A DNA stretch of 64,000 bases, from assembly GCA_030525825.1 (NCBI GenBank), contig JAUNDZ010000005.1:1-64000 (forward strand), written 5' to 3'. Both the position numbers and the translations under genes were made by a program. The notes beneath the pieces are model-generated. The model saw only the letters and a program-made list of their open reading frames with translations, had not been told where the DNA came from and did not search any database. The stretch comes from Moraxella sp. (GTDB taxonomy: Bacteria > Pseudomonadota > Gammaproteobacteria > Pseudomonadales > Moraxellaceae). Shown piece by piece: positions 28,701 through 37,626 of this stretch (its first letter is position 1; each line of letters opens with the position of its first letter).

Positions 28701-28941
28701 CAATAAAGTAACCGAAGGTCGTCCGCACATCGTTGATGCCATCAAAAATGGCGAGATTGACATCGTCATCAACACCACCGAAGGCAAGCAAGCCCAAGAA
28801 GATTCCTTCTCCATCCGCCGCAGTGCCTTACAAGGCAAGGTGTATCATGTAACCACCATGTCAGCAGCACTGGCATCGTGCAAGGCGTATGAGATTAGCT
28901 TGCCATTTGATGTGTATAAATTACAAGACCTACACGGTTAA
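25705..28941 (+). CDS. carB: Carbamoyl-phosphate synthase large subunit
   Basis: A 1078-aa synthetase with two homologous halves, each with an ATP-grasp domain, that makes carbamoyl phosphate from bicarbonate, ammonia and two ATP. The first half opens [21 protein letters not shown] and the second [33 protein letters not shown] and [13 protein letters not shown] are the paired nucleotide loops. The C-terminal ~140 residues are the allosteric MGS-like domain. The length is normal. The lack of a visible promoter in the 41 bases before it suggests dependence on read-through from carA across mrr and the Fic-like gene. Confidence 0.98.
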   Translation: MPKRNDIQSILIIGAGPIVIGQACEFDYSGAQACKALKEEGYRVILVNSNPATIMTDPAMADATYIEPITWQTVERIIEKERPDAILPTMGGQTALNCALDLDKHGVLAKYGCELIGATKEAIEKAEDRELFDKAMKKIGLECPRADVANTMEEALEIQARFGFPVIIRPSFTMGGSGGGIAYNRDEFVEICERGFDLSPTHQLLIDESLIGWKEYEMEVVRDKNDNCIIVCSIENFDPMGVHTGDSITVAPAQTLTDKEYQLMRNASIAVLREIGVETGGSNVQFGINPDNGRMVVIEMNPRVSRSSALASKATGFPIAKIAAKLAVGYTLDELKNDITGGKMPASFEPSIDYVVTKVPRFNFEKFPQAENTLTTQMKSVGEVMAIGRNFQESMQKALRGLETGATGFDEVMDLTGKSANAIVSEIKNRLSIPTPERIFYIAEAFRHGFSLDEVFNYTKIDRWFLVQIEDIVKTENEIKTLGFGDLNKENVRQFKRKGMSDLRIGNLMGISQKQFRKKRWDLGVYPVYKRVDTCAAEFETSTAYMYSSYDEECEARPTDKDKIMVIGGGPNRIGQGIEFDYCCVHAALAMREDGYETIMVNCNPETVSTDYDTSDRLYFEPVTLEDVLEIVRTEQPKGVIVQYGGQTPLKLARALEEAGVPIIGTSPDAIDRAEDRERFQRMLHQLSLNQPPNALATSTDEGIVRAKEVGYPLVVRPSYVLGGRAMEIVYNEDELRHYLKTAVQASNEAPVLLDRFLDDAIEVDVDCVSDGQNVVIGGIMQHIEQAGVHSGDSACSLPPYSLSKDIQDQIREQTIAMAKELGVVGLMNVQYAVKDGVVYILEVNPRASRTVPFVSKCIGASLAKIAARCMAGKTLEEQGFTKEIIPTHYSVKEAVFPFAKFPGVDPILSPEMKSTGEVMGVGKTFAEAFYKSIIGSNERLPGLPTEGEVKTAFLSVRDSDKKYAPEVAKSLHDYGFRLVATAGTQKVLEEAGIPCERVNKVTEGRPHIVDAIKNGEIDIVINTTEGKQAQEDSFSIRRSALQGKVYHVTTMSAALASCKAYEISLPFDVYKLQDLHG

Positions 28942-28950
28942 TCTTAACCA

Positions 28951-28988
28951 AAAAAATAAAAGCACCTTAAGTGGTGTTTTTATTTTTT
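28951..28988 (+). terminator. Terminator after carB
   Basis: A 16-bp stem with one G-U pair (28951-28966 with 28973-28988), its left arm A-rich and right arm T-rich, with loop TTAAGT. Confidence 0.75.
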
Positions 28989-29005
28989 GGCTTTCTTTTT
29001 TAATG

Positions 29006-29066
29006 TTGGGCGGTAGGGGCGAAAATTTTTTCGCCCAATGAAACAAAAGGGCAGGCAATCTGCCCC
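29006..29066. repeat. Dispersed hairpin repeat, copy 2 (GTAGGGGCGAA type)
   Basis: TTGGGCG...CGCCCAA (29006-29012, 29032-29038) encloses GTAGGGGCGAAAA and TTTTCGCCC. A second stem GGGCAG...CTGCCC (29049-29064) follows. The first half matches the repeat at 4234-4263; the second half is absent there, so copy 1 may be partial. Confidence 0.6.
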
Positions 29067-29123
29067 TGCTTTGTGCTAAAAATCAAGTTCCTGATGATGG
29101 ATTGGCTGAGCTTATTTAAGAGT

Positions 29124-29158
29124 AAAAAAATGACAGCCGATGACTGTCATTTTTTTTA
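29124..29158. terminator. Bidirectional terminator
   Basis: Thirteen-base arms AAAAAAATGACAG and CTGTCATTTTTTT (29124-29136, 29144-29156) put a T tract after the stem on either strand. It probably ends the minus-strand hibernation-factor gene. Confidence 0.8.
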
Positions 29159-29178
29159 CGCCAGTTTTATGTTGGCAA

Positions 29179-30288
29179 TTAGTAGCGAGTGATGAGAGCG
29201 ATTGGCTCTTTATCATCCATCTTGTCCGCTGGGATGAACACCACTTCACCGTCATGATGCTGCACCAATTCAATGATTTCACTCACTGCATCATCAGTAA
29301 CACCATCAGCGGTCGCATCATCTTGCACCAGTAGCGTGCCAGCAGCTTCATCGATGGTCGCTGGGACGATGTGTCCTTTACGCACCAGCAAGGTTACAGC
29401 GTTGCCTTCTAGGGCAGAGCGATAAATTTGCTGTAAATCGGTACGCACCATCTTTTCGTTACGAGCTTGTTCAAGTTTACCCAAGGCGATTTCGTAGCGA
29501 GAAATGCGTTTTTCTTCAACCAAATCCTGCACACCTTCAACAATGGCTTCTGGTCGGTCGCTTTCTAGGTTAGCAAGGTTATCCACTTTGCCTAGGATAA
29601 AGCTGTCGTTGTCGCACACTTGCTCATAAAAACCCAAAGTTCTGGCATCACCTACCAAGATGACTGGCAGTGGGTCAATGTTACGAAACTGCTGCAAGCT
29701 CTTATCCACACGATTCATAAACTCTTTTAGGTAGCTGTGGTCGTCTGATGAACCTGTGCGATCAGATTTTGAGCCAGTAGGCAGACTAGTGTTTTTGATT
29801 GGGAAAGTCAGCTCGCTCATCTGCTCTTGGCGAATACTTTGGTTATCAATCTCTTTGACCACACGATTATCCACCGCTTCAATCAAGCGTGCAGTACCGC
29901 TGGTAATGACCAGCACATAATAATGCACCGCATTGGACAGATGACGAGTCAAATCACGAGTGGCGAATTTATTGCTGATGATGACTCGCTCGGTGGCATC
30001 AAATGGCAAACGCAAGATTTGTGCGTCGCTGTCGGTGGCAAAGACTGCCAGAGTGTCTAGGTTGTAATTGACATCCAGCTCGTCAGTCTGCTTGGCGATT
30101 TGTTCTAAAATGGCATCACGAGTGCGTTTGTCATATTCGTTGCTTAGGCGTTCTTCAACGACTTTTAGCTGATTTTTTAGGGCGATGGCATCTTGCTCGT
30201 TATCTGGATGGGTGCGATGCGTTTTGACAAAAATGCTGACCGCAGGGTTGGCATTAACTTGGCGTAAAGATTGTAGCGTCTGTTTCAT
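29179..30288 (-). CDS. Balon-like ribosome hibernation factor (bacterial aeRF1/Pelota family)
   Basis: A 369-aa protein whose family I recognise as bacterial relatives of archaeo-eukaryotic release factor 1/Pelota. Features include the N-terminal ANPAVSIFVKTHRTHP strand, a central HYYVLVITSGTARLIEA strand and a C-terminal eL30-like domain ending VVFIPADKM. The Psychrobacter member, Balon, binds the ribosomal A site with EF-Tu during cold shock and stationary phase. Assignment to Balon is by memory of that family rather than alignment. It is a lone minus-strand gene with a GGAG ribosome site and a terminator, flanked by a repeat on its 3' side. Confidence 0.75.
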   Translation of the reverse strand: MKQTLQSLRQVNANPAVSIFVKTHRTHPDNEQDAIALKNQLKVVEERLSNEYDKRTRDAILEQIAKQTDELDVNYNLDTLAVFATDSDAQILRLPFDATERVIISNKFATRDLTRHLSNAVHYYVLVITSGTARLIEAVDNRVVKEIDNQSIRQEQMSELTFPIKNTSLPTGSKSDRTGSSDDHSYLKEFMNRVDKSLQQFRNIDPLPVILVGDARTLGFYEQVCDNDSFILGKVDNLANLESDRPEAIVEGVQDLVEEKRISRYEIALGKLEQARNEKMVRTDLQQIYRSALEGNAVTLLVRKGHIVPATIDEAAGTLLVQDDATADGVTDDAVSEIIELVQHHDGEVVFIPADKMDDKEPIALITRY

Positions 30289-30598
30289 GATGTCTCCTTG
30301 TTAAAAAAGCTTATTGCAATGACTGATTTTAAAAGACGGATTGTTCAATCCGCATTAGTCATTATCCTTGTCTAATATATCAAAAAATATAATAGATAAA
30401 AAACAACTCATAAGTAAAAACTTATGAAAGAGAATAAAGCAATTGCCATGATAATGCAAGGGTGGTAATCAGCTTTTTGGTTGCTGATTAACGGATATTT
30501 TCTGTCTGATACTGCATGAATGTAATCAGATTGTATATTTTATGACCAATCATATTGCAATGTTAAGTGATGAACGCTGATTTGTTGTTTTGTGGCTG

Positions 30599-30627
30599 TT
30601 GTATTTTGTGTAGAAACTTGATAGAAT
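30599..30627 (+). promoter_or_regulatory. Candidate greA promoter
   Basis: TTGTAT (30599-30604) and TAGAAT (30622-30627) with a 17-base spacer, about 100 bases before greA and upstream of the leader hairpin. Confidence 0.5.
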
Positions 30628-30653
30628 GACTTAGAAATTTTGATAGAAAAAGG

Positions 30654-30685
30654 TCTTGCTAAATGCACTTTTAGCAGGATTTTTT
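30654..30685 (+). promoter_or_regulatory. Terminator-like hairpin in the greA leader
   Basis: TGCTAAA (30657-30663) and TTTAGCA (30670-30676), extendable by two more pairs including a G-U, are followed by ATTTTTT. It lies between the promoter and the greA start, as the GraL-producing terminator does in E. coli. The similarity is positional; sequences were not compared. Confidence 0.5.
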
Positions 30686-30725
30686 GTACTTGTATTGCAA
30701 GACTACATCACATAAAGGAGTTGCC

Positions 30726-31202
30726 ATGCAACGATACCCAATGACGCCAGAAGGTCATCAGGCACTAGAAGCAGAGCTAAAACAACTAAAAACCATCGAC
30801 CGCCCCCGCATCACCAATGCCATTGCCGAAGCTCGTGAGCATGGCGACCTAAAAGAAAATGCCGAATACCACGCCGCTCGTGAACAGCAGGGGCTGTGTG
30901 AAGCACGCATCCGTGATATTGAAGCAAAATTGGGCGGTGCTCAGGTGATTGATCCTGCCAAATTGCCGCAGGATGGTCGTGTGGTGTTTGGTGTAACGGT
31001 TGTTCTTGAAAATGTGGATGATGGCGAAGAGCGTCGTTATAAGATTGTCGGTGATGATGAAGCGGACTTTAAAACAGGCAAAATCTCGGTCAATTCTCCG
31101 ATTGCTCGTGGTCTGATTGGCAAGTATGAAGGCGATGAAGCCAAGATTCAGACACCTAGCGGTTTGGTTGAGTTTGAAATCTTAGAAGTCATCTACGCAT
31201 AA
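30726..31202 (+). CDS. greA: Transcription elongation factor GreA
   Basis: A 158-aa factor that enters the RNA polymerase secondary channel and stimulates cleavage of backtracked transcripts. The N-terminal coiled coil starts [17 protein letters not shown]; its tip, [20 protein letters not shown], carries the catalytic acidic residues. The C-terminal FKBP-like domain has [19 protein letters not shown]. The start at 30726 has an AAAGGAG ribosome site. A GraL-like leader lies upstream. Confidence 0.96.
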   Translation: MQRYPMTPEGHQALEAELKQLKTIDRPRITNAIAEAREHGDLKENAEYHAAREQQGLCEARIRDIEAKLGGAQVIDPAKLPQDGRVVFGVTVVLENVDDGEERRYKIVGDDEADFKTGKISVNSPIARGLIGKYEGDEAKIQTPSGLVEFEILEVIYA

Positions 31203-31211
31203 GGGGGTGCT

Positions 31212-31571
31212 ATGAAACATTTGCACATGCTCACAGCACTCATCACACTGGTTTTGTTCGTGTATCAGGCGGTGTTTGTATTTAGTGGTAAGTCATTAGT
31301 GCTGTCTCGTGCCTTTAAGGGCGTGAGTCATTTGATTTATCTGCTGTTGGTTGGTAGTGGTTTGTACCTATTTTGGCAGTTATCACAGGTGGCAGGCGTG
31401 CAGCATTGGGCGATTATTAAGCTGGTGCTGCTGGTTGCGGCAGTTTCCGCCACCATCAAGGCACTTCGCCCCACCAATCAAAACAGCCAAGCCAGAGCAG
31501 GCATCTTGATTGCATTGATTGCTTATATTGGCATCGTTGTTTTGGCAATCACCAAGCCAACCTTGATGTAA
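31212..31571 (+). CDS. SirB2-like membrane protein
   Basis: A 119-aa protein with four hydrophobic helices separated by short polar loops, as in the SirB2 family, which is named for an invasion regulator but has no known biochemical function. It starts 9 bases after greA with a GGGGG ribosome site, so it is probably co-transcribed. A terminator follows at once. Confidence 0.75.
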   Translation: MKHLHMLTALITLVLFVYQAVFVFSGKSLVLSRAFKGVSHLIYLLLVGSGLYLFWQLSQVAGVQHWAIIKLVLLVAAVSATIKALRPTNQNSQARAGILIALIAYIGIVVLAITKPTLM

Positions 31572-31583
31572 TTTGATTCATTT

Positions 31584-31617
31584 AAAAAAAGCAGGCTGAT
31601 TGGGTCTGCTTTTTTTT
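31584..31617 (+). terminator. Terminator of greA-sirB2
   Basis: AAAAAAAGCAG and CTGCTTTTTTT (31584-31594, 31607-31617) enclose a 12-base loop. Confidence 0.8.
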
Positions 31618-31833
31618 GTACTGCTTTAATAAAAATTGTATAAAAATTTATCAAAATCAGTGATTTAAAAAGTATTAATAATTTTTAACATTTTTATGAC
31701 TAAAAGGTGTTAAAATTAACAGATTTTATCTAAATGTCATCTTAGTATCAGACATTGCTCAGATGTGTTTGATGTTGATGGTGTTTAGCCAGCGATTTTT
31801 TAAAATAAGTGGGCAGTTCGCCTAAGGGTTATT

Positions 31834-34674
31834 ATGCAATTAACGGCAAAAGATGTACGCATGAACATGCACGCCGCCGACAAGCAAGCGGCATTGGCGG
31901 TGCTGGCTCGTGTCTTGGTGGAAGATGGATTGACCACAGAAGGCTATCTACAAGGGCTACAAGACCGAGAAGCACAATCAGCGACCTATCTGGGTCAGGG
32001 GATTGCCATTCCGCATGGCACGCCTGATGCTCGGATATGTATCAAACAAACAGGCGTGCGTTTGGTACATTTTGCTGATGGCGTGGTGTGGAATGATGAT
32101 GGCGACAAGGTCTATTTGGCGGCGGTCATCGCTGCTAAGTCTGATGAGCATTTGCAGGTATTAAAGCAGCTGACCAAAGTACTATCTGATGATGTGTCGG
32201 ATAAGGTAAGGCTTGCCAAGACCGCCGATGATGTTCTAGCCATCATTCAAGATAAGCCAAAATCGCTCTTATTAAATGAAAATCTGATTAGATTGACTGA
32301 TGCCAAAGACACAGACGCACTATACAGCACTGCTGCCAATGCCTTAAAATCGGCAAATCTGCTGTCGTCCTTGTTATCATTTTCTGCATCGTCATTGCAA
32401 CTGTCCAATCAGGTGCAGTGTATCAGCATTACCGCTGATGACAGCCACATCGCTCAATCAGCCCTAGCACTGGCAATCTCCAAACATAACATCACACCAA
32501 AGGCGGTCGCACTCATCGCTGCCAATGAGCATCTTGATGCCAACAGACTTGCCAAGGTGTATGATGTCTTGCTGGATGAAGATTTTGAGATGGCTTTGGC
32601 AAATAATGACACGGACACCATCATGCAGCTGCTTGATGTGGAGTCAAGTCAGTCTTGGGTGTCAAAGAAGGCAGTCATCTTAAATGAACACGGGCTACAC
32701 GCTCGTCCTGCCACCGCCTTATCAGAGCTTGCCAAACAAGCGGTGGGTGAGATTAAAGTATCGCTTGATGATGGCTTTTTTGTGTCTGCCAAGAGCCTAA
32801 GTCGCCTGTTGTCACTGGGCGGAGTACGGGGTCAGACGCTAACATTCATCGCTCAGCCAGATACTGATGCGGTGGCACATTTGGACAAGATTGTCGCTTT
32901 GGTGAATGACGGAATGGGCGAGACGGTAGAGCCGTTTGCTGACGCACAGCCCAATCAAGCCATGCCACTCATCAATTTTAACGATGATAATAAAACCATC
33001 ATCGTGGGCGAAAAATCTGACGCCATCAGTGCATCGTCAGGCGTGGCGGTGGGCGATGCTCATGTGGTACGCCAATTTAAATTCAGCTATGCTCAGACAG
33101 CCCAAGACGCTGCCAGTGAAATGGATAGACTGCATCAGGCGATTGATGCGGTAAAAAAAGAGCTGTCTTTGACCATCGCTGGGGCGAAAAATGCCGACAT
33201 TGCCAATATTTTTGGAGCTCATTTGGCATTATTGGACGATGAAGAAATTGTCTTTGGGGCAAAAGATGGCATCGATGAAGGTCTGTCTGCCGAAGCTGCG
33301 TGGCACGCCCACATCGAAACCATGGCAAAGGCTCAATCCGCCTTGGCAAATCATCTATTAGCCGAGCGTGCGGCTGACTTGCGTGATGTGGGGCAAAAAG
33401 TCTTGGCTGTCTTGACAGGTCAGCACCCACCGAGTGAGCCAAGCTCGCCTTATATCTTGATTAAAGAAGATTTGATGCCATCTGATGTGGCACGCCTTGA
33501 CCCTGCCAAAGTGGCGGGCATCTTGACGGCAGTCGGTGGTGCAAGCTCGCACAGTGCCATCGTTGCACGAGCATTGGGCATTCCTGCTTTGGTGGGTGCA
33601 GGCGTGGATATTTTGAATATCGACCAAAATAGCCGAGTGCTGATGAATGCTGATGAAAGCTGGTTTGTGGTGTCGCCATCTGATGATTTGGTGGAGATTT
33701 GTCGTCAGACCCAAGCCAAACGACAAGAGCTAAAACGCATCGCTCATCAGCACGCACATGAGCCTGCCATCACCCAAGACGGTCATCGTGTGGAAGTGGC
33801 GGTCAATCTGGGCAATGTCAATGACACCGCCAATGCTGTCAAGCACGGTGCCGAAGCAGTGGGGCTGCTGCGTACTGAACTGGTCTTTATGGCACATAGG
33901 CAAGTCCCTGACATTAACACCCAAATCAGCGACTATAAAAAAGTATTTGATGCCTTAGAAGGTCGTCCGCTTGTGGTGCGTACGCTGGATGTGGGTGGCG
34001 ATAAGCCGCTGCCATATTTACCCATGCCCAGCGAAGAAAACCCGTTTTTGGGTCTAAGGGGTATTCGCCTAAGCCTAAAACAGCCTGAGCTACTCAAAAA
34101 TCAGCTCATCGCTCTTATCCAAGCGTCCCAAGGTCGTGATCTAAGAATCATGTTCCCGATGGTGGGGCGAATGGAAGAATGGACGGCTGCCAAAGCCGTG
34201 TTAGATGAAGTCAAGGCAGAGTATCCACACGACAATCTACAAGTAGGCATCATGATTGAAGTGCCTAGTGCTGCGATTATGGCGAACGCCTTTGCCAAAG
34301 AAGTGGACTTTTTTAGTATCGGTACGAATGACTTGACGCAGTATGTGCTTGCCATCGACAGGGGTCATCCATACCTATCTAAAGACGCTGACGGACTTCA
34401 TCCAAGTGTTTTAACGCTCATTGACCACACTGTCAAGGCAGCACACGCACACGGCAAGTGGGTCGGTGTCTGCGGCGAGCTGGCAGGCGATGAAAAAGCG
34501 GTGCCAATCCTTGTGGGTCTCGGTGTGGATGAGCTTAGTATGTCGGTGTCTGGCATCGCTTTGGTCAAAAACCAAATTAGGGGGCTTAATCTATCAGATT
34601 GCCAATACCTTGCCAAGCGTGCTTTGGCATGCCAAAGTGCTGCCGATGTCAGACAGCTTGCCATCAAGGAATGA
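31834..34674 (+). CDS. fruB: Fructose PTS multiphosphoryl transfer protein (EIIA-HPr-EI)
   Basis: A 946-aa fusion that carries phosphate from PEP to the fructose permease. EIIA-Fru lies at residues ~1-150 with its phospho-His in IAIPHGTPDAR (His61). The HPr domain at ~275-365 has HGLHARPA (His289). Enzyme I at ~390-946 has GGASSHSAIVARALG (His573) and the PEP-binding RTLDVGGDKPLPYL and SIGTNDLTQY segments. One polypeptide thus supplies all general PTS parts, and no separate ptsHI is seen nearby. First gene of a fruBKA operon; no LacI/Cra-type regulator is adjacent. Confidence 0.95.
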   Translation: MQLTAKDVRMNMHAADKQAALAVLARVLVEDGLTTEGYLQGLQDREAQSATYLGQGIAIPHGTPDARICIKQTGVRLVHFADGVVWNDDGDKVYLAAVIAAKSDEHLQVLKQLTKVLSDDVSDKVRLAKTADDVLAIIQDKPKSLLLNENLIRLTDAKDTDALYSTAANALKSANLLSSLLSFSASSLQLSNQVQCISITADDSHIAQSALALAISKHNITPKAVALIAANEHLDANRLAKVYDVLLDEDFEMALANNDTDTIMQLLDVESSQSWVSKKAVILNEHGLHARPATALSELAKQAVGEIKVSLDDGFFVSAKSLSRLLSLGGVRGQTLTFIAQPDTDAVAHLDKIVALVNDGMGETVEPFADAQPNQAMPLINFNDDNKTIIVGEKSDAISASSGVAVGDAHVVRQFKFSYAQTAQDAASEMDRLHQAIDAVKKELSLTIAGAKNADIANIFGAHLALLDDEEIVFGAKDGIDEGLSAEAAWHAHIETMAKAQSALANHLLAERAADLRDVGQKVLAVLTGQHPPSEPSSPYILIKEDLMPSDVARLDPAKVAGILTAVGGASSHSAIVARALGIPALVGAGVDILNIDQNSRVLMNADESWFVVSPSDDLVEICRQTQAKRQELKRIAHQHAHEPAITQDGHRVEVAVNLGNVNDTANAVKHGAEAVGLLRTELVFMAHRQVPDINTQISDYKKVFDALEGRPLVVRTLDVGGDKPLPYLPMPSEENPFLGLRGIRLSLKQPELLKNQLIALIQASQGRDLRIMFPMVGRMEEWTAAKAVLDEVKAEYPHDNLQVGIMIEVPSAAIMANAFAKEVDFFSIGTNDLTQYVLAIDRGHPYLSKDADGLHPSVLTLIDHTVKAAHAHGKWVGVCGELAGDEKAVPILVGLGVDELSMSVSGIALVKNQIRGLNLSDCQYLAKRALACQSAADVRQLAIKE

Positions 34675-34677
34675 GCC

Positions 34678-35634
34678 ATGAGTGTACTTTGCATCACCTT
34701 AAATCCTGCCATCGACATGACGGTGGCGGTCGATGGGCTGTCGGTGGGTAGTGTGAATCGGGCAACCGATACTTGGTCTAACGCTGCTGGCAAGGGGCTT
34801 AATGCCGCACAGATTTTATCTGATTTGGGCTTTGAGACGCTATCATCAGGCTTTTTGGGGGCGGATAATGCCGCCATCTTTGATAAGCTGTTTGCCGAGC
34901 GTGAGCAGTTGGCACAGTCAAAGGATGTTGGCAGTGTTCGTGATGCCTTTGTCCGTGTGGCAGGGCAAACACGCACCAACATCAAGCTTATCGATGGCGG
35001 CACGACAACAGACATTAATGGCAAAGGCTTTGTGGTGAATGCTGCCGACAAAGCACGACTGATCCAAAAAATCGCTGATGTCGCAGGCGAGTGCGATGCC
35101 ATCTTGGTGGCAGGCAGTCTGCCACAAGGCTTTAATGAGCAGGATTTTGACGAGCTGCTGACTTTTTTGACCAGCATTCATGATAAGGTGGCGGTCGATG
35201 TTAGCGGTAGGGCATTGACCATCGCCCTAAAACATCGCTTGTGGTTGATTAAGCCCAATAATGATGAGCTGTTTGAAGTGTTTGGAGAGCCTGCTGACAC
35301 CTTAAGCGAACAAGCGGCATTGGTGGCAAATCTGAACATTGATAATGTCGTGGTATCGATGGGCGAAAAAGGCGTGCATTGGTTTAGTAAGAACATCTAT
35401 CGTGCCACACCACCTACCATGACGGTCAAAAGCACCGTAGGGGCAGGCGATACTTTGGTGGCGGGCATGATGGCAGGGCTTCTACAGAATAAAGCACCGC
35501 AGGACATCTTGGCTCGGGCAACTGCCTTATCCGCCCATGCGGTGAGTATTGTCGGCTTCAAGGCGGCTGATACCGACCAACTGGCACAGCTGCTCCCACA
35601 AGTCGTGGTGCAAGATGTGTCTGACCAAGCATAG
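34678..35634 (+). CDS. fruK: 1-phosphofructokinase
   Basis: A 318-aa PfkB-family kinase that converts fructose 1-phosphate to fructose 1,6-bisphosphate, following import by FruA. The motifs are NAAGKGLNAAQIL near the N-terminus and the catalytic anion-hole TVGAGDTLVAGMMAG near residue 255. It begins 3 bases after fruB. Confidence 0.95.
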   Translation: MSVLCITLNPAIDMTVAVDGLSVGSVNRATDTWSNAAGKGLNAAQILSDLGFETLSSGFLGADNAAIFDKLFAEREQLAQSKDVGSVRDAFVRVAGQTRTNIKLIDGGTTTDINGKGFVVNAADKARLIQKIADVAGECDAILVAGSLPQGFNEQDFDELLTFLTSIHDKVAVDVSGRALTIALKHRLWLIKPNNDELFEVFGEPADTLSEQAALVANLNIDNVVVSMGEKGVHWFSKNIYRATPPTMTVKSTVGAGDTLVAGMMAGLLQNKAPQDILARATALSAHAVSIVGFKAADTDQLAQLLPQVVVQDVSDQA

Positions 35635-35693
35635 CCCAATTACCCAAATCATCACCAATATTTATTCACAAATTTCCATAATCGAGAAATTCT

Positions 35694-37379
35694 ATGCAAT
35701 TTTTAAACGCTTCTTATGTGATTGTGCCAAAGCAGGCACTGCCCCAGACGCTGCTGATTGCCAAAAAACTGGCAAAAGCCCTACAAGACAAAGGCGTACC
35801 AGCAACGGTATCTTTGTCTGACAAGGCGACTTCGGCACACAAAATCATCATCGATGACATCAATCAAGCAGATGGCAAAACGCTACACCTAAATCATCAG
35901 GCGCTTGATGTTACTAAGTTTGATGATGACGCTTATTTAAATGCCTTATTGGGACAAATTGCAGCGGTGGGCAGTACAAATGCTGCTGTGGGCGGTCTGG
36001 CAACTGTCGATAAACCACTGAACATCGTGGCGGTAACGGCTTGCCCAACAGGGGTGGCACACACTTTCATGTCAGCAGAAGCGATTGAAAATTATGCCAA
36101 AGCTCAAGGCTGGAACATCAAGGTTGAGACTCGTGGGCAGGTCGGTGCAGGCAATGCCATCACCCCAGAAGAAGTTGCGGCGGCGGATTTGGTATTCGTT
36201 GCGGCGGACATTGATGTGGATTTGTCAAAATTTGCTGGCAAAAAAATGTACCGCACTTCCACAGGTCTTGCCCTAAAAAAGACCGCCCAAGAGTTTGAAA
36301 AAGCATTAAGCGGTGCCAGTACTTATCAGTCAAATGCCGCAGCGACTGATGTGCAGGTGGCAGACGAGAAAAAAGGTGTTTATCAGCACCTGATGACTGG
36401 TGTCTCACACATGTTGCCTTTGGTGGTGGCAGGTGGTCTACTCATCGCCATGTCGTTCATGTTTGGTGTGGAAGCCTTTAAAGACGCAGGCATCGCCTTT
36501 GGTCTGCCCAAAGCCTTGATGGACATCGGTGGTGGTGCGGCATTCCATCTGATGATTGCGATTTTTGCAGGCTATGTGGCGTTTTCTATTGCGGACAGAC
36601 CAGGTCTGGCGGTGGGCTTAATCGGTGGTATGCTTGCGACCAATGCAGGGGCGGGTATCTTGGGTGGTATCGTGGCAGGCTTTTTGGCAGGTTATACGGT
36701 CAAATTTTTAAACAGTGCTATCAAACTGCCACCAAGTTTGTCCGCCTTAAAGCCGATTTTGATTTTGCCACTCATTGGCTCGCTCATCGTGGGGCTGCTC
36801 ATGATTTATGCCATCAACCCACCTGTGGCGGCGTTGATGGAGATGCTGACCAACTGGCTAAAATCAATGGGTGAAGTTAATGCCATTATCCTAGGGATGA
36901 TTTTGGGTCTGATGATGTGTGCTGACATGGGTGGACCGATTAACAAAGCCGCTTATACTTTCTCGGTGGGCATGATTGCATCAGGTGTCTATACACCGAT
37001 TGCCGCAGCGATGGCGGCGGGTATGGTGCCGCCGATTGGCATGGCGATTGCCACTTGGATTGCTCGCAATAAGTTTAATGAAAATCAGCGTAACGCAGGC
37101 AAAGCATCATTTGTCTTAGGCTTGTGCTTTATTTCAGAAGGGGCATTGCCGTTCGTGGCTGCTGATCCTGCTCATGTCATCATCTCATCGCTTATCGGTG
37201 GTGCAATCGCTGGAGCCATCTCAATGGGGCTTGGTATTATGCTGCAAGCACCACATGGTGGCTTGTTTGTTATCCCATTCGTCTCGCAGCCGCTCATGTA
37301 TCTGGTGGCGATTGCGGTCGGTTCGGTGGCAACAGGTGTGATTTATTCGGTATTAAAACGCCGTGAAGTATCCGCCTAG
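35694..37379 (+). CDS. fruA: PTS fructose transporter subunit EIIBC
   Basis: A 561-aa inner-membrane permease that imports fructose as the 1-phosphate. Residues ~1-95 look like a degenerate extra EIIB domain. Residues ~108-205 are the active EIIB with phospho-Cys117 in TACPTGVAHTFMSAEA. Residues ~225-555 are the multi-helix EIIC with GLMMCADMGGPINKAAYTF and FISEGALPFVAADP. It is the last gene of fruBKA, closed by a strong terminator. Confidence 0.95.
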   Translation: MQFLNASYVIVPKQALPQTLLIAKKLAKALQDKGVPATVSLSDKATSAHKIIIDDINQADGKTLHLNHQALDVTKFDDDAYLNALLGQIAAVGSTNAAVGGLATVDKPLNIVAVTACPTGVAHTFMSAEAIENYAKAQGWNIKVETRGQVGAGNAITPEEVAAADLVFVAADIDVDLSKFAGKKMYRTSTGLALKKTAQEFEKALSGASTYQSNAAATDVQVADEKKGVYQHLMTGVSHMLPLVVAGGLLIAMSFMFGVEAFKDAGIAFGLPKALMDIGGGAAFHLMIAIFAGYVAFSIADRPGLAVGLIGGMLATNAGAGILGGIVAGFLAGYTVKFLNSAIKLPPSLSALKPILILPLIGSLIVGLLMIYAINPPVAALMEMLTNWLKSMGEVNAIILGMILGLMMCADMGGPINKAAYTFSVGMIASGVYTPIAAAMAAGMVPPIGMAIATWIARNKFNENQRNAGKASFVLGLCFISEGALPFVAADPAHVIISSLIGGAIAGAISMGLGIMLQAPHGGLFVIPFVSQPLMYLVAIAVGSVATGVIYSVLKRREVSA

Positions 37380-37443
37380 TACAATCTTATTGGTTGAATA
37401 TTACAGCATTGTAATTGATTGTTTTAATTCATGTTTTACCATC

Positions 37444-37488
37444 AAAAAAACACAAAACCTGTCGATAAGATGGGTTTTGTGTTTTTTT
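37444..37488 (+). terminator. Terminator of the fru operon
   Basis: AAAAAAACACAAAACC and GGTTTTGTGTTTTTTT form a 16-bp stem with a loop of about 13 bases; the right arm ends in seven T residues. Confidence 0.85.
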
Positions 37489-37626
37489 ATGGTTGTGTTA
37501 CAATAAAAAACCTGCCAAATCGTGTAGGCGATATTTTTTGGATTTTCATGGGCTTATTAGGCATGATTAAGCAGATGATGCCAGCCTTATTGATATGTTT
37601 GAAGTAATAAAAGGGTGTGGACGACG

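Larger units (their letters stand above)
30289..30725 (+). other. Divergent intergenic region before greA
   Basis: 437 AT-rich bases between the divergent hibernation-factor gene and greA. It contains a TCATAAG/CTTATGA inverted repeat near 30410-30429, the greA promoter candidate and a terminator-like hairpin in the greA leader. No gene is seen. Confidence 0.6.

Noticed and set aside
33083..33726. Two long minus-strand frames opposite fruB
   Set aside because: They overlap the Enzyme I domain, have no start context and resemble no known family.
37548..37607. 19-codon frame just before the NlpD-like gene
   Set aside because: It has no ribosome site and no conserved feature; random occurrence in an AT-rich leader is likely.
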